Source of the DNA: Strix aluco
Taxonomy: Eukaryota; Chordata; Aves; Strigiformes; Strigidae
Assembly (NCBI RefSeq): GCF_031877795.1
Contig: NC_133971.1
Location: 8,099,973-8,163,972 of the forward strand
Direction of reading: 5' to 3'
DNA: 64,000 bases
A program made the translations under genes and the position numbers. The notes beneath the pieces were generated by a model that was not told the origin of the DNA, did no database searches, and saw only the letters and a list, made by a program, of their open reading frames with translations. This document shows positions 35,644 to 46,228 of this stretch, one piece after another; positions within the stretch are counted from its first letter, which is position 1; the number at the start of each line of letters is the position of its first letter.

Positions 35644-36651
35644 ATGCAGCGGTCCAGGTCCCAGGCTGCAGCAAGTGTCTGAGCCTGTCACTCGTGTCAG
35701 AGGGCAGCAGTGACAACACATGTGTGTGCTGCGATCAGCTGGATGACCTGCTCAGCCTGGTGGCTGAGCTCAAAGAAGAGGTTGAAAGATTAAAAAGTAT
35801 TAGGGAGTGTGAAAGGGAAATCGATTGACGGAGTAGTACCTTAGCACCCTTGAAGCAACAGGAGCAAATGCAGGCTCCAAAAGAGGCAGGCGATCCCTCA
35901 CCCTCTTGCTACCAGGCAGAAGGAGGGGACCTAAGAGATGGGGGAGACTGAAAATAGGTCCTTGCTCAGGGAGGCAGGAAAATCCCCTCATACCTCCTTC
36001 ACCTTCCATGGTGCTCCTTCACAACAGATACGGGGCCCTGGAACTTATGAATGAAGCAGAGAAGAATGACGAAAATGAGCCAAATAAGGAGGAAGATGAA
36101 GGTCCACCAAGGCTGGGTAACCCTAGACCACGTATTAAAACCAATTCTAAAAAGAACCCCAGAAGGGTCATTGTAGTGGGTGACTCCATTCTGAGCAGTG
36201 TCAAAGGCCCAATATGCAGACCGGGCCTGCTTCAAAGGGAAGTCTACTGCCTCCCTGGGGCCCAGCAAAACTCCCCACTCTAGTGAGACCTAAGGACTAC
36301 TAACCTCTCTTGGTTTTTCAGGTGAGTAGCAATATTACCAGGAGAAGTCCAAAATCAATGAAGAGAGATTACAGGGCCTTGGGGAAACTGGTTAAGGGCT
36401 CGAGGACACAAATAGAGTTATCCTCCATCCCTTCAGTTGCAGAGATGGATGAGGAAGATTACAGGAGAAGTCAACAGATGAACTTGTGGCTCCGAGACTG
36501 GTGTTACTGTCAGGGCTTTGGATTTTTCAATCATGGGTTGGTATACAGAATGCCAGAGCTTTTGTCAACAGATGGGATGCACCTGTCCCAGAAGGGGAAG
36601 AGGATCTTGGGGGAGGAGTTAGCTGGGCTCATTGAGAGAGCTTTAAACTAG
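35644..36651 (+). pseudogene. CR1 ORF1 (nucleic-acid-binding/esterase-type protein), broken
   Basis: The early part includes CVCCDQLDDLLSLVAELKEEVERL, a Cys-containing region plus short coiled-coil, and IRECEREID followed by TGA where Trp is usual. The middle frame (35906-36283) has PRRVIVVGDSI, the GDS block of the CR1 esterase-like domain, and ends prematurely after CLPGA. The last frame (36310-36651) has GFGFFNHGLVY, TDGMHLSQKGKRILGEELAG and LIERALN, the ORF1 C-terminus with the His of the esterase-like site. At least three lesions separate these parts, including a deletion around 36283-36310. Confidence 0.8.
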
Positions 36652-36894
36652 ATTTGAAGGGGGGAGGGGACAAAACTGGAACTCCCAGACATAAGCCCCA
36701 GGGTAGATTACCAGAGTTTGTGGGCTGGTGTGCAGCAATGACCCTCACCCTGCCATCTCAGTGGAGGCAAGGGATGGAGACATGCAGCACAATAAAGATA
36801 CAAGGGATATTGATGGATCAGAAACTGTGGTAACACCTGTGAAAGGTCAGGCCGGACTTAGGACCTCTAAATGCAAAAAGGTGCTGGGGACATC

Positions 36895-37650
36895 AGCCCA
36901 TCTGAAGTGCACGTATACCAATGCACACAGCATGGGTAACAAACAGAAGGAGCTTGAAGCCACGATGAAACAGGAAAATTACGATGTAGTGGCTATTACA
37001 GAGACATGGTGGGATGTCTCCCATGACTGGAGTGCGCCAGTTGATGGCTACAAGCTCTTTAGGAGGGACAGACAAGGAAGGAGAGGTGGTGGGGTGGCGC
37101 TGTATGTTAGGGACTGTTATGATTGCTTTGAGTACAAGTGTAGCAAAGACAGGGTGGAGTGTCTTTGCGTTAGAATCAGGGGGAAGGCCAACAGGGCAGA
37201 TAACATAGTGGGAGTCTCCTATAGGCCACCCAACCAGGACAGAGGTGGATGAAATATTCTATAGGCACTTAGGAGAAATCTCACGACTGCTTGCTCTTGT
37301 TCTTGTGGGAGACTTTAACTTCCCGGACATCTGCTGGAAATACAACACAGCAGAGTAGGACCAGTCCCGGAGATTCCTGTAATGTGTTAGAGACAACTTC
37401 CTGACGCAGCTGGTGAGAGAACCAACCAGAGAAGGTGCCCTGCTGGATCTCCTCTTTGTGAACAGAGAAGGACTGGTGGATGATGTGGCAGTTGGAGGCC
37501 GACTAGGGCACAACGATCATGAAATAATAGAGTTCTCTATTCTTAGAGAGGCCAGGAGAGGGGGAAGCAGAACATGCTGGACTTCCAAAGGGCTGACTTT
37601 GTCTTGTTTAGGCACCTGCTTGACAGAATCCCTTAGGAGATGGTCCTGAA
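36895..37650 (+). pseudogene. CR1 ORF2 endonuclease (APE/EEP-type) part
   Basis: Frame 36728-37252 contains NAHSMGNKQ, ITETWW (metal-binding Glu), GGGVALYVR and VSYRPPNQD, the motif order of the AP-endonuclease-like domain that nicks the target. Another frame from about 37250 gives LVGDFNFPDICW (catalytic Asp-x-Asn) and, from 37413, HNDHE (terminal catalytic His). The frame break near 37250 and stops around 37360 and 37380 inactivate it. Confidence 0.8.
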
Positions 37651-38179
37651 GGGTATAGGGGTCCAGGAAGGCTGAGCACTCTTTAAGAAGGGAGTCTTAA
37701 AGGCACAGGAGCAGACAGTCCCCAGGTGCTGTAAGAGAAGCTGGTGGCAGAGAAGACCACCCTGGCTAAACAGGGAGCTTTGGTTGCAACTCAGGGAGAA
37801 AAGGAGAGTTTACAGCCTTTGGAAGAAGGGGCTAGCCACTCACAGTGATTACAAAGAGGCTGTGAGGCTATGCAGGGCAGAAATCAGGTCTAAAGCCCAG
37901 CTGGAAATTAATCTGGCTTCAGCAATCAAGGATAACAAGAAATGTTTTTGTAAGTATGTCAACAGCAAAAGAAAGACCAGTAGATGCGGGAGGAAACATG
38001 GCAATTAGTGATGAGGAAAAGGCTGAGGTGCTTAATGCCTTCTTTGCCTCAGTCTTTAATAGCAAGACTAGTTGTATTGAGGGAATCCAGCCTCTTCAGC
38101 CAGAAGACAGACTGGGAGAACGACCCCCCTGCAATCCAGGAGGAGATAGTCAGTGACCTACTGTATCACACAGACACAC

Positions 38180-39636
38180 ACTAGTCTATGGGACCAGATG
38201 GGATACACCCAAGGGTGCTGAAGGAGCTGGCTGGGGTGCTCGCCAAGCCGCTTTCCATCATTTATCAGCAGTCCTGGCTGACCGGGGACGTCCCAACAGA
38301 TTAGAAATTGGCCAAAGTGACGCCCATATCTAAGAAAGGTCAGAAGGATGATCCGGGAAATTACAGGCCTGTCAGCTTGACTTCGGTGCTCAGGAAGCTG
38401 ATGGAGCAGCTCATTCTGAGTGCCATCACACAACGCATGTAGGACAACCAGATGATCAGGTGCAGTCAGCATGGGTTTATGAAAGGCAGGTCCTGCTTGA
38501 CAAACCTGATCTCCTTCTACGACAGGGCGACCTGCTTATTGGATGAGGGAAAGGCTGTGGATGTTGTCTACATTGACTCTAATAAGGCCTTTGACACCGT
38601 TTCCCACAGCATTCTCCTGGTGAAACTGGCTGCTCGAGGCTTGGATGATCGCACGCTTTGCTGGGTAAAAAACTGGCTGGATGGCCGGGCCCAAAGAGTT
38701 GTGGTGAACGGAGTTAAATCCGGTTGGTGGCCGGTCATGAGTGGTGTCCCCCAGGGCTCGGTTTTGGGGCCACTCCTGTTTAACATCTTTATTGATGACC
38801 TAGACGAGGGGATCGAGTGCACCCTCAGTAAGTTTGCAGATGACACCAAGTTGGGTGGGAGTGTTGATCTGCTCGAGGGTAGGGAGGCTCTGCAGAGAGA
38901 CCTGGACAGGCTGGAGCGATGGGCCAAGGCCAACTGGATGAGCTTCAATAAGGCCAAATGTCGGGTTCTGCACTTGGGCCACAACAACCCCCAGCAGCGC
39001 TACAGGCTTGGGGAGGAGTGGCTGGAGAGCTGCCAGTCAGAGAGGGACCTGGGGGTGTTGATTGACAGACGGCTGAACATGAGCCAGCAGTGTGCCCAGG
39101 TGGCCAAGAAGGCCAATGGCATCCTGGTTTGCATCAGAAATAGTGTGTCCAGCAGGGACAGGGAAGGGATCTTGCCCCTGTACTCGACATTGGTGAGGCC
39201 GCACCTCGAATACTGTGTTCAGTTTTGGGCCCCTCACTACAAAAAGGACATTGAATTACTTGAGCATGTCCAGAGAAGGGCAACGAAGCTGGTGAAGTGT
39301 CTGGAGCACATGTCGTATGAGGAGCGGCTGAGGGAACTGGGGTTGTTTAGTCTGGAGAAGAGGAGGCTGAGGGGAGACCCCATCGCCCTCTACAACTCCC
39401 TGAAAGGAGGTTGCAGAGAGCTGGGGATGAGTCTCTTTAACCAAGTAATAAGCGATAGAACAAGAGGTAATGGCCTCAAGTTGCGTCAGGAAAGGTTTAG
39501 ACTAGATATTAGGAGGTATTTCTTTCCAGAATGGGTTGTTAGGTGTTGGAATGGGCTGCCCAGGGAGGTGGTGGAGTCCCCATCCCTGGAGGTGTTTAAG
39601 AGTCGGGTTGACCCAGCACTGAGGGATATGGTGTAG
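38180..39636 (+). pseudogene. CR1 ORF2 reverse transcriptase part
   Basis: RT motifs begin near 38210 with stops (after VPTD and QRM). The clean frame 38452-39636 (394 codons) has [20 protein letters not shown] (first catalytic Asp, usually in a D/F context), [12 protein letters not shown] and FADDTK near 38833 (catalytic Asp pair), then the CR1 C-terminal region [13 protein letters not shown] and [11 protein letters not shown] copies the element RNA at a nicked target. Strong identity to the truncated copy at 17 kb shows the two are the same or closely related CR1 subfamilies. Confidence 0.9.
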
Positions 39637-39730
39637 TTGAGAATGGTCAGTGTTAGGTTAATGGTTGGACTAGATGATCTTTAACGTCTTTTCCAACCTA
39701 GATGACTCTGTGATTCTGTGATTCTGTGAG

Positions 39731-39777
39731 TCATGATTCAGCACATCACCCTGATCCCGGCTGGTCCGAGACTGTCA
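39731..39777 (+). mobile_element. remnant of ERV 5' LTR (U5 end only)
   Basis: The 47 bases TCATGATTCAGC...GGTCCGAGACTGTCA match the last part of the 3' LTR at 45490-45536 and are followed by AG and the primer binding site. The rest of the 5' LTR (about 300 bp) is missing; CR1 3' end sequence lies immediately upstream. Confidence 0.8.
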
Positions 39778-39779
39778 AG

Positions 39780-39795
39780 TGGTGCCCCGTGTGAG
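39780..39795 (+). promoter_or_regulatory. ERV primer binding site, elongator tRNA-Met type
   Basis: TGGTGCCCCGTGTGAG lies two bases after the LTR end. It is complementary to the 3' end of vertebrate elongator tRNA-Met (…CUCACACGGGGCACCA) over 16 bases, after which it diverges. This is from recalled tRNA sequence and should be confirmed against a tRNA set. Confidence 0.65.
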
Positions 39796-40112
39796 CCATA
39801 CGGGAAATTGAAGAAGACAGCGGCATGCTTGTATGCAAAGGAGACAGTGGAGTCCGGACTACAATATTCATTTATCTGGTAAGTACCAGATAGCAAGTCC
39901 TGGCTTTGGGAAAGCTGCCAGCATATGTAAGAGCAGAAGGGGTTTTCTTTAGGTATCTGGTGAACACCAGACAGCAGCGCCCGGCTGTGGGAAGCTGCTG
40001 GCTTACAGCTCTTTCTCTCTTTCTCTTTAATCATAAGGAGTTTTTTCTTTCTCTTTTTTTCTCTTTCTCTTAAATCACAGGTCCAGGGTTTTCTAAGGAA
40101 CAAAAGCTGCAT

Positions 40113-41084
40113 ATGCAAGTTTTAAAGCAGCTATTGAAGGCTGTCCAATATTCAGTAACATACAATCAACTGCATGAGTTACTGCGCTACATCTTAAAGT
40201 ATTGTATGTGGTTCCCAGCAGATGGAAATTTTGATTTAGCATTATGGTGGGAGGTCGGACAGGAGTTTAAAACTAAAAAAGGGCTGGGGATTGTAGTGCT
40301 GACCTCTGTCTTGCTTACATGGCGATTGATTTAGATGGCTTTACAACCACTGACAGGAGAAATAGCAGAACCTGTTGGTACCTCATCCCAACAGGAGAAA
40401 GAAGTAACTCCCAGTGCTCCCCCAGCAGAAACAAGTGGGGGTGAAAAGAGTCAAGATGAGGAGCTAGAATCTGTGCCTTCAGATTTTCCACCTCCCCCAC
40501 TGGCGGCATTCCCAGTAGAGATTCGGGAAGGAGGATCTAGGCTAGAGACATGTTTTAAGGAGGCACTGAGCAATGGGGACCCTGTGGCGTTTCCGGTAGT
40601 CTTAAGACCCAACCAGCAGCTGCAGCATGATCCCCTGCTGTACCAGGTTTTTAAAGAACTACGGAAAAGCATCAATGAGAACGGGCTTCAAAGCTCATTT
40701 ACAACAGGTATACTGGAGGCAATCTCTCATGGGTATCAACTGGTCCCATGGGATTGGCTGGCACTTATAAAAAGGGTATTAACGCCAGCACAGTATTCCA
40801 TCTGGAAAATCGAGCATGTAGATCTCTGTACTAAGCATTCGTGCCGCCCCCCGCCCTGTTATGGGGCAACCGCCTGTGGCCGAGCCCGGCTCTGCATCCC
40901 CAGCCCATGCCCGCCTGCCACCTCCCCCCAACACCAGAGGCGGCTCCGGCACCAAGATGTCCAACCGGGGGCTCTGCTGGGAGGCCAGCCACGCCGGCAG
41001 CTGGGACACAGCTTCAGGACCCCAGCTGAATGCACAGCTAGGAGGTTGGCCTTCTCAAGTACAGTCCACAAAAAGACCTGTTAG
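40113..41084 (+). pseudogene. ERV gag, betaretrovirus-like (matrix and following region)
   Basis: Starts at ATG 40113. The first 74 codons look like a class II (beta/alpha-type) matrix domain: helix-rich, with WFPADGNFDLALWWEVG, like the WFP.EG..DL..W..VG signature. An in-frame TAG at 40332-40334 interrupts it; the same frame continues from 40335 into a Pro/Glu-rich linker and a capsid-like N-terminal segment (PVVLRPNQQ..., QYSIWKIEHV) up to about 40830. After that the frame becomes Cys/Pro/Arg-rich and has no gag likeness, so most of capsid and nucleocapsid are missing. Non-functional. Confidence 0.7.
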
Positions 41085-41164
41085 AGACATTACTGCACCC
41101 CATGCAGGATATACCTATTGTGGATCAGGGTGCTACCCTGGGAAAGGAGGGACGAGGGTGACGT

Positions 41165-41434
41165 CAAACATTGACAGGGATTGACCCGCAGATCATACAC
41201 CTGCCTTGTACTAAAGAACAGCTAGAAGCAGGACACATTGAACCCTCTAACAGCCCATGGAACACACCTATTTTTGTAATACCAAAAAAAGGGATGAAAG
41301 TGGCAGTTTTTATAGAAGATGTTGACACTATGATGCAGCATCCTTTGTCTGTCCCCGGGAGAAATGAACTGATTAAGACTGCCCCACCTGCATATAAAAT
41401 TGTAATCATGACTCTTTTGATTAATAAGACGTAA
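41165..41434 (+). pseudogene. ERV reverse transcriptase N-terminal fragment
   Basis: The frame includes [20 protein letters not shown], the fingers-domain start of a retroviral RT. It ends at a stop at 41432-41434 after an unrelated-looking tail. It lies before the protease fragment, which is the wrong order for a normal provirus (protease precedes RT), so the element is rearranged or recombinant. Confidence 0.65.
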
Positions 41435-41839
41435 AATCCCCTTTGTAATGTGATTGAAAAAATACAGCAGCTGGGTGACCTTGGAGGGTGGGGCCCCTGA
41501 GGGAGTGCAGGGAATCGAGATACTCAAGACAGCCCTAAAAGCAGTGAAAACAGGATTTCTTGTAAGGAAATATTTACGGCTTCATTAAAAGATGGCATGT
41601 CTCGTGAAAAAATTGACGGTGTTCCAGCTGATGAGCTGTGGCAAATATATGCCCAGAGAGGACTGAATAAACCTAGCAAGAGAGTGCAGAGTTCTAAAAT
41701 GAAGGATCCAGGGACAACTCAGCCTACAGCACCCCTTCAACAGGACCCTTCATCTGCTCACGGAGGGCCCCCCATGAGTGGATAAATGGTTCTGGGGGTG
41801 AAAGAGGATTGGGCAGCGTTTTCTGACTTGTACCCTTTG

Positions 41840-42410
41840 CAGGAAGCAAGGGAGGTGAATCAATATTATGGTCCCCACAAACTGTAAATGCCCTAATTGA
41901 CACTGGAGCGGAGGCTTCCTTAATGTATGGGAATACGAGGAAATTTAAAGGACAACCTGTAATTATCACAGGACTGGGAGGAAAACAAATTGAAGCTGTA
42001 CAAACACAAATTGAAGTGAAAATAGGAAACCTCCCAAGACGATTGTATGCAGTCATGATTCTCCCTGTTCCTGAACATATGATAGGTATAGACATTCTAA
42101 AAGGACTAACTTTAAATCTTTCTGATGGTTAGTATCAGTTTGGAGCTAAACCCTATATTAGTGCCAGACCTGTTACGGTTGGTAGAGTAAAAATGCCTCC
42201 CATGCAGATTCCAGCTGCCACTAACTGAGTCACAATGAGGCAGTATAGAATTCTGGGAGGACATTAAGAGATATCACAGACAATTAGAGATTTATTAGAT
42301 GAAGAAGTTTTAAAGCCAACCACCACAACTTGGAACAGTCTGATATGGCCTGTCAAGAAAAGTGACGGATCCTGGAGAATGATGGTGAATTTTAGAAACA
42401 GAAGGTGGCA
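41840..42410 (+). pseudogene. ERV protease and second RT start
   Basis: NALIDTGAEASLM (near 41885-41925) is a retroviral aspartic protease active-site block. The frame runs on through GLGGKQIEAVQTQ to HMIGIDILKGL (flap and C-terminal Ile-Gly-x-Asp region) and stops at 42132. Near 42335-42400 another RT start appears (TWNSLIWPVKKSDGSWRM), then breaks into integrase sequence. So RT N-terminal sequence is present twice in this element. Confidence 0.65.
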
Positions 42411-42866
42411 GACTTACAACTACTTTTGCAGCAATGGGGGATTCAGCCCAAGACGGGTATTCCGCATAACCCCACGGGACAGGCAATAGTCAAACGTGCA
42501 CATGCTACACTAAAAGCCTTGATTTTAAAACAAAGAAGGGGGAATTCTCTGGACACACTATATAATCAGCTGGCAATGGCTTTATATACTCTTAATTTTT
42601 TAAACAGAAATCATTTTGCCTTGACAGCAGCAGAACGTCATTTTAGCACCACAGCGGACTCTAGAGTTAAACCACGGGTCTTGTATAAGGATCCCAAAGG
42701 AGACCCGACCTGGAGAGGGCCAGTAGATCTGCTGGTGTGGGGGAGGGGGTATGCTTGTGTTTTATCACCCACAGGTCCTCGGTGGATACTAGCAAAGAAA
42801 GTCAAGCCATACTGTGAGCTGGAAAGAGCAACTCTCCAACCCAATACCACAGACCCCCTCAACTGA
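42405..42866 (+). pseudogene. ERV integrase C-terminal half, betaretrovirus-like
   Basis: 153 codons. It begins WGIQPKTGIPHNPTGQAIVKRAHATLK, the end of the catalytic core with the third acidic position changed (E expected in the QxxVExxH helix; V-K-R here). It ends with VLYKDPKGDPTWRGPVDLLVWGRGYACV, the class II C-terminal SH3-like domain. It abuts the RT start directly, so RT palm, RNase H and the first half of integrase are deleted (about 2 kb). Confidence 0.75.
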
Positions 42867-42868
42867 CG

Positions 42869-43260
42869 ATGCAGGAATCGACACGCAGGCTGCGTCCCCC
42901 TAGGAACTTGACGACTGTAGCTATCACTTGGGGAAGTCTAAAACAACTACAACAGAAAGCAGAAGATATGCTGGATCCTGATGTACCGGTAGCCAGTAAC
43001 GACATGCAGTGGGCTGGAGGAGCTTGGCTTCCTCCTTGAGACACAGAGAACCTGTTATATGGTTTGAATGTTGCCAATATAGCATTGTATGCGGATGCCC
43101 CTCTGTGTGTATGTCCACAGGAGGAAGGTGTGCATGTGTGCTGCTGCAGCCACAACAGCACCTGTATTTTAGACCGTTGTGCAACTCATCCATAAATGTT
43201 GTTGGCTGGAAAAGAGGCACAAATAAGCAATAGTAGTGGCCAATATCAGATCATCATTAC
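42869..43260 (+). pseudogene. ERV env N-terminal fragment
   Basis: ATG 42869 overlaps the integrase end closely, as in class II proviruses. The frame is broken by TGA at about 43036 but continues with a Cys-rich stretch (CVCPQ, CCCSHNST with an N-glycosylation sequon) to TAA near 43194. No intact surface or transmembrane subunit remains. Confidence 0.5.
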
Positions 43261-45170
43261 AGATCCTCAGTATTTTAGTTGTTTCATCTACAGCCAATGT
43301 ATCTAGCCATAAGCTTACAGAAATATTTCCTTTGAGATGTAGATCTGAATTTGTAGTGCTAAGGCCTGAGTAATAGGCCTGAAACAAGTTGACCTCTAAA
43401 TGAACCTTATAACTAAACGTTATTCATTATTAGTATTTGTTAAGTAGTAAAGTCTGTATTACCATTAGCGTTAATTATTAGTGTCTGATCATATCTATGC
43501 TCACTAGTGAAAGATGTAGCTTAGACAAAATGTAATTAGTAATAAGGATGAAATGCTGCGAGAACGTGTATCCAACTTCCCTTGTTCAGCAGTGTTAAAG
43601 ATTAAGAACCCAAGTGTCTGGCCTTGTTAGAAACTCCCTTGGTTTTCCCCCCCGAGCCCTGGCCAGGCTCTGGGTGGAATCCAACAGGAGGATGAAACCA
43701 GATGTTTCCGCTCAAAGAAAAGTGCAATTTATTTTGGCTTGCTGATTTTAGTGTACAAGGCTGGACCCGCTTGCTGCGACTTTGGATGCCACACCTACAG
43801 ACAGACGCATTGTGTAGAACTTCTCACTTGTGGGGAAAGGTACTCCAAATCCTCGCTGCAACCGGGGCTCCCCAGCGACTGCGGATCTGGATATTAGTAC
43901 CCCATTGTGCAGTAATGATTAGGTGCCTTGCCTTATTTAACTCTATGTAGTAATAAGTAAGTGTACTATTCCATATTTTTCTTACTCCTTATTTTTGTAG
44001 TACTGAAGGGAACAGTATAGCTACAACTATACTTGAAACTGGTAATGTACAGGGACCTGTAATATAAGACATTTAGTTTTAACATTAGACATCATTGGTA
44101 TTTTACTAGATTTTTTCCCCTGCATTTTTCCTGTATTTTACTGTAATGTATATAATTTCATTTATACTTTTTCCTAACTACCCTCTGTAGTCATTACCCA
44201 GTTACCCACTTGTAAGATGTTTTGAAACCTTTAACTCCTTGCCTAGTAAAGATAAGACAGACCTTGGACAGTCTGAAAAACTCCCTGGGTACATCCCTAA
44301 TAGCAGGAACCTAAAGAAAACAAATGCCCAGGAAGATACCAGTGTCGAGGTAAGTGCTGAAAGCTGGAACAAACAGGAGCTGAAGGATGGATGAAGTAAC
44401 TCTATGAACAGATATAGACACTAGAGGCCTAAAGTTCACTAACGGACAGTGTGAGGAAGGCTATGTGGACCCCAAAGGAGGGGAGAAGACCCTCACTCTA
44501 TTTTTATTATGCATGCTCAGACTATGTAAATGAATTCTGAGAACCCATTAGCATAAGACTGCCTTTTCTAAGAAATCTGATGCATATGTATGTTTTTTGT
44601 GTATATTAGTCAGAGAATTTTGTTAGTAAGTGTGGCACTTGTGGTGGAGTGATCCCCAGTGCTGCCCAGAGCTGCAAATAAAGAATCCCTGCTGAACAGT
44701 TATACAGAATACTGACTGTTGAATGAACCTCTTTGTTTCAGTACTTAGTTATAACCTTTAATTATTAATAGTGAAATTAGCCTACTCTTTTCACTCTGAT
44801 GTCTAACTGGCATCCACAATCAGCAGAACAGAATTATAGCTACCAGTCAATTTTACTCACCCTTAGGAGGGTGACTCTGAATTGTCTCAAGTAAACAAGC
44901 AATCTGCAACATAATTCATTACAGCATGAGATTCAGAAATTAATGCACGATGGCATCGTGAGAGAGTTAGGCTAAAGTTTATCATGGCTCAACCCTAGGT
45001 ATTGGGTTGCAGGTCTGAACATATGGATGTGGGCTTTAGCAGGCCTGGGATGTTTGATTTTTTTTACAGGATTTGCCATCCTGCAACGCATATGAAGCCT
45101 CCTTTCCACAGTGCGGAAGGCCGAACCATGACTGAGTGCAATGATCGCCATGGAAACGAAGCTACGAAAC
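43260..45170 (+). other. degraded ERV 3' region; probable inserted LTR-like sequence
   Basis: Mostly AT-rich sequence without open frames. Near 44640-44740 there is GTGATCCCCAGTGCTGCCCAGAGCTGCAAATAAAGAATCCCTG with AATAAA at 44677-44682, and an end at ...TTTGTTTCA (44740); this resembles the R/U5 end of another class II LTR, so a solo LTR may sit here. The last 200 bases (about 44980-45170) read in places like the end of an env transmembrane protein (FFLQDLP hydrophobic piece), just before the polypurine tract. Confidence 0.4.
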
Positions 45171-45184
45171 AAAGAAGGGGGAGA
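45171..45184 (+). promoter_or_regulatory. ERV polypurine tract
   Basis: AAAGAAGGGGGAGA immediately before the 3' LTR start TGTGGGAATT. This is the plus-strand primer site of reverse transcription and fixes the LTR boundary. Confidence 0.85.
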
Positions 45185-45536
45185 TGTGGGAATTAAGAAT
45201 TGGTGGTTAGCAAAATGTAAACTGACCTTGAGGTTAGAAGAATGAGTGTGGATAACGGAGACAACATTATGTAACACTGTGTTGTGTGAAAAATAGCAGG
45301 AAAAAACACCCCCTGCAGAGTGTGGTGAGCATGTGAGCAATAAACAGGCAAAACCTGAAGTCAGTAGGATGTAAAAGTAAAAAGGAACCTATGTAAACAG
45401 GTGGTAATAAATTGGGAGCTTGCATATAGTGCATATAGCGACATTTGCTCTTGGCAGTTCTCCCCCTTCAACAAACTGGTGTGAGTTTGTCATGATTCAG
45501 CGCGTTGTCCCCATCCCGGCTGGTCCGAGACCAACA
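45185..45536 (+). mobile_element. ERV 3' LTR (352 bp)
   Basis: Starts TGTGGGAATTAAG after the polypurine tract and ends ...GGTCCGAGACCAACA. Its last ~47 bases match 39731-39777. Poly(A)-like AATAAA is near 45338-45345 (GAGCAATAAACAGG) and again near 45408 (GTAATAAATTGG). A TATA-like element is not obvious. Together with the PBS and PPT it defines the outer limits of the mosaic class II element (39731-45536). Confidence 0.85.
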
Positions 45537-46228
45537 CCCTCCCACCCCAGCCTGTGCTCACAGGACAAACTCCCCGGCCTCTGCACAACTCAGAGTGAAG
45601 CACCAAATTGCTGCCACTGAGTTTAAAAAAAAAAAAAAAAGAAATTTTATTCTCTTTTACCCTTTTACGCTATGGGTGTCAAGGTGTCGGTGCTGGGGGC
45701 CGTGTCTGTGTCGGTGTCACTGCAGGTGTGGGTGTCGGTGTCAGTGCTGGTGTCGGTGTTGGTGTCGGTGCCGGGTGTCTGTGTCGGTGCTGCTGTGAGT
45801 GTCAGTGCCGATGTCAGTGCTGGTGTCGGTGTTGGTGTCAGTGCCGGTTTTCAAAGTTCAAAGTTGTTCCAGTGGAAGCAGGTTCCTTCCATCTCCATTT
45901 GCGTTCCCTTGCAGGTGCTTTTAATCCAATAATTCAGCAAGTCAGACTGTTACTGAGGCTTCAAAACTGCAAAAAAGTTCAAGGTACTTACCCACCTTAA
46001 GGTGTAGTTGTTTCCAGTCTCAGCCACTGCAAACCCTTCCTAGCATAGCGTACCCCTTCAGTTACACTGCTGTTCAGCACCAGAGCGCACGTCGCTGTGC
46101 TGAGTTCAGAAAAAAACTCTGGAAAAGGGGGAAGGAGGGAGAAAACATCTGGTTGGTTTGACACACCAGGCACATCTGACAGGCGAGGGGGCAGTGAGGA
46201 GCAACACCAGCGCGCCCTGTCAGTTGGT
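45537..46228. other. spacer with minisatellite, no gene
   Basis: Contains a poly-A (45624-45640), the GGTGTC-type repeat and otherwise unremarkable sequence. Confidence 0.6.
45672..45848. repeat. hexameric minisatellite, GGTGTC/GTGTCG type
   Basis: About 175 bp of imperfect six-base units (GGTGTC, GGTGCT, AGTGTC, AGTGCC). Because the unit is a multiple of three all frames stay open, giving Val-Ser or Cys-Arg repeat peptides; these are not evidence of a gene. Confidence 0.85.

Larger units (their letters stand above)
35390..39729 (+). mobile_element. CR1 LINE, near full length, with mutated ORF1 and ORF2
   Basis: The 5' region has repeated GCAGTTTG(T/C)GCAG units near 35430-35466, as in avian CR1 5' UTRs; the exact start is uncertain. 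ORF1-like sequence begins near ATG 35644. ORF2 encodes an endonuclease and a reverse transcriptase in several frames. The element ends in the diagnostic octamer repeat (CTGTGATTCTGTGATTCTGTGAG) at 39703-39730. At 4.3 kb it is close to a complete CR1 copy, but stops and frameshifts make it inactive. It ends directly against the U5 end of an ERV LTR. Confidence 0.9.

Noticed and set aside
44218-44740. Exact boundaries of a solo LTR inside the class II ERV
   Set aside because: The R/U5-like end with AATAAA is visible, but no start with matching target duplication could be fixed, so it is only noted within the degraded 3' region.
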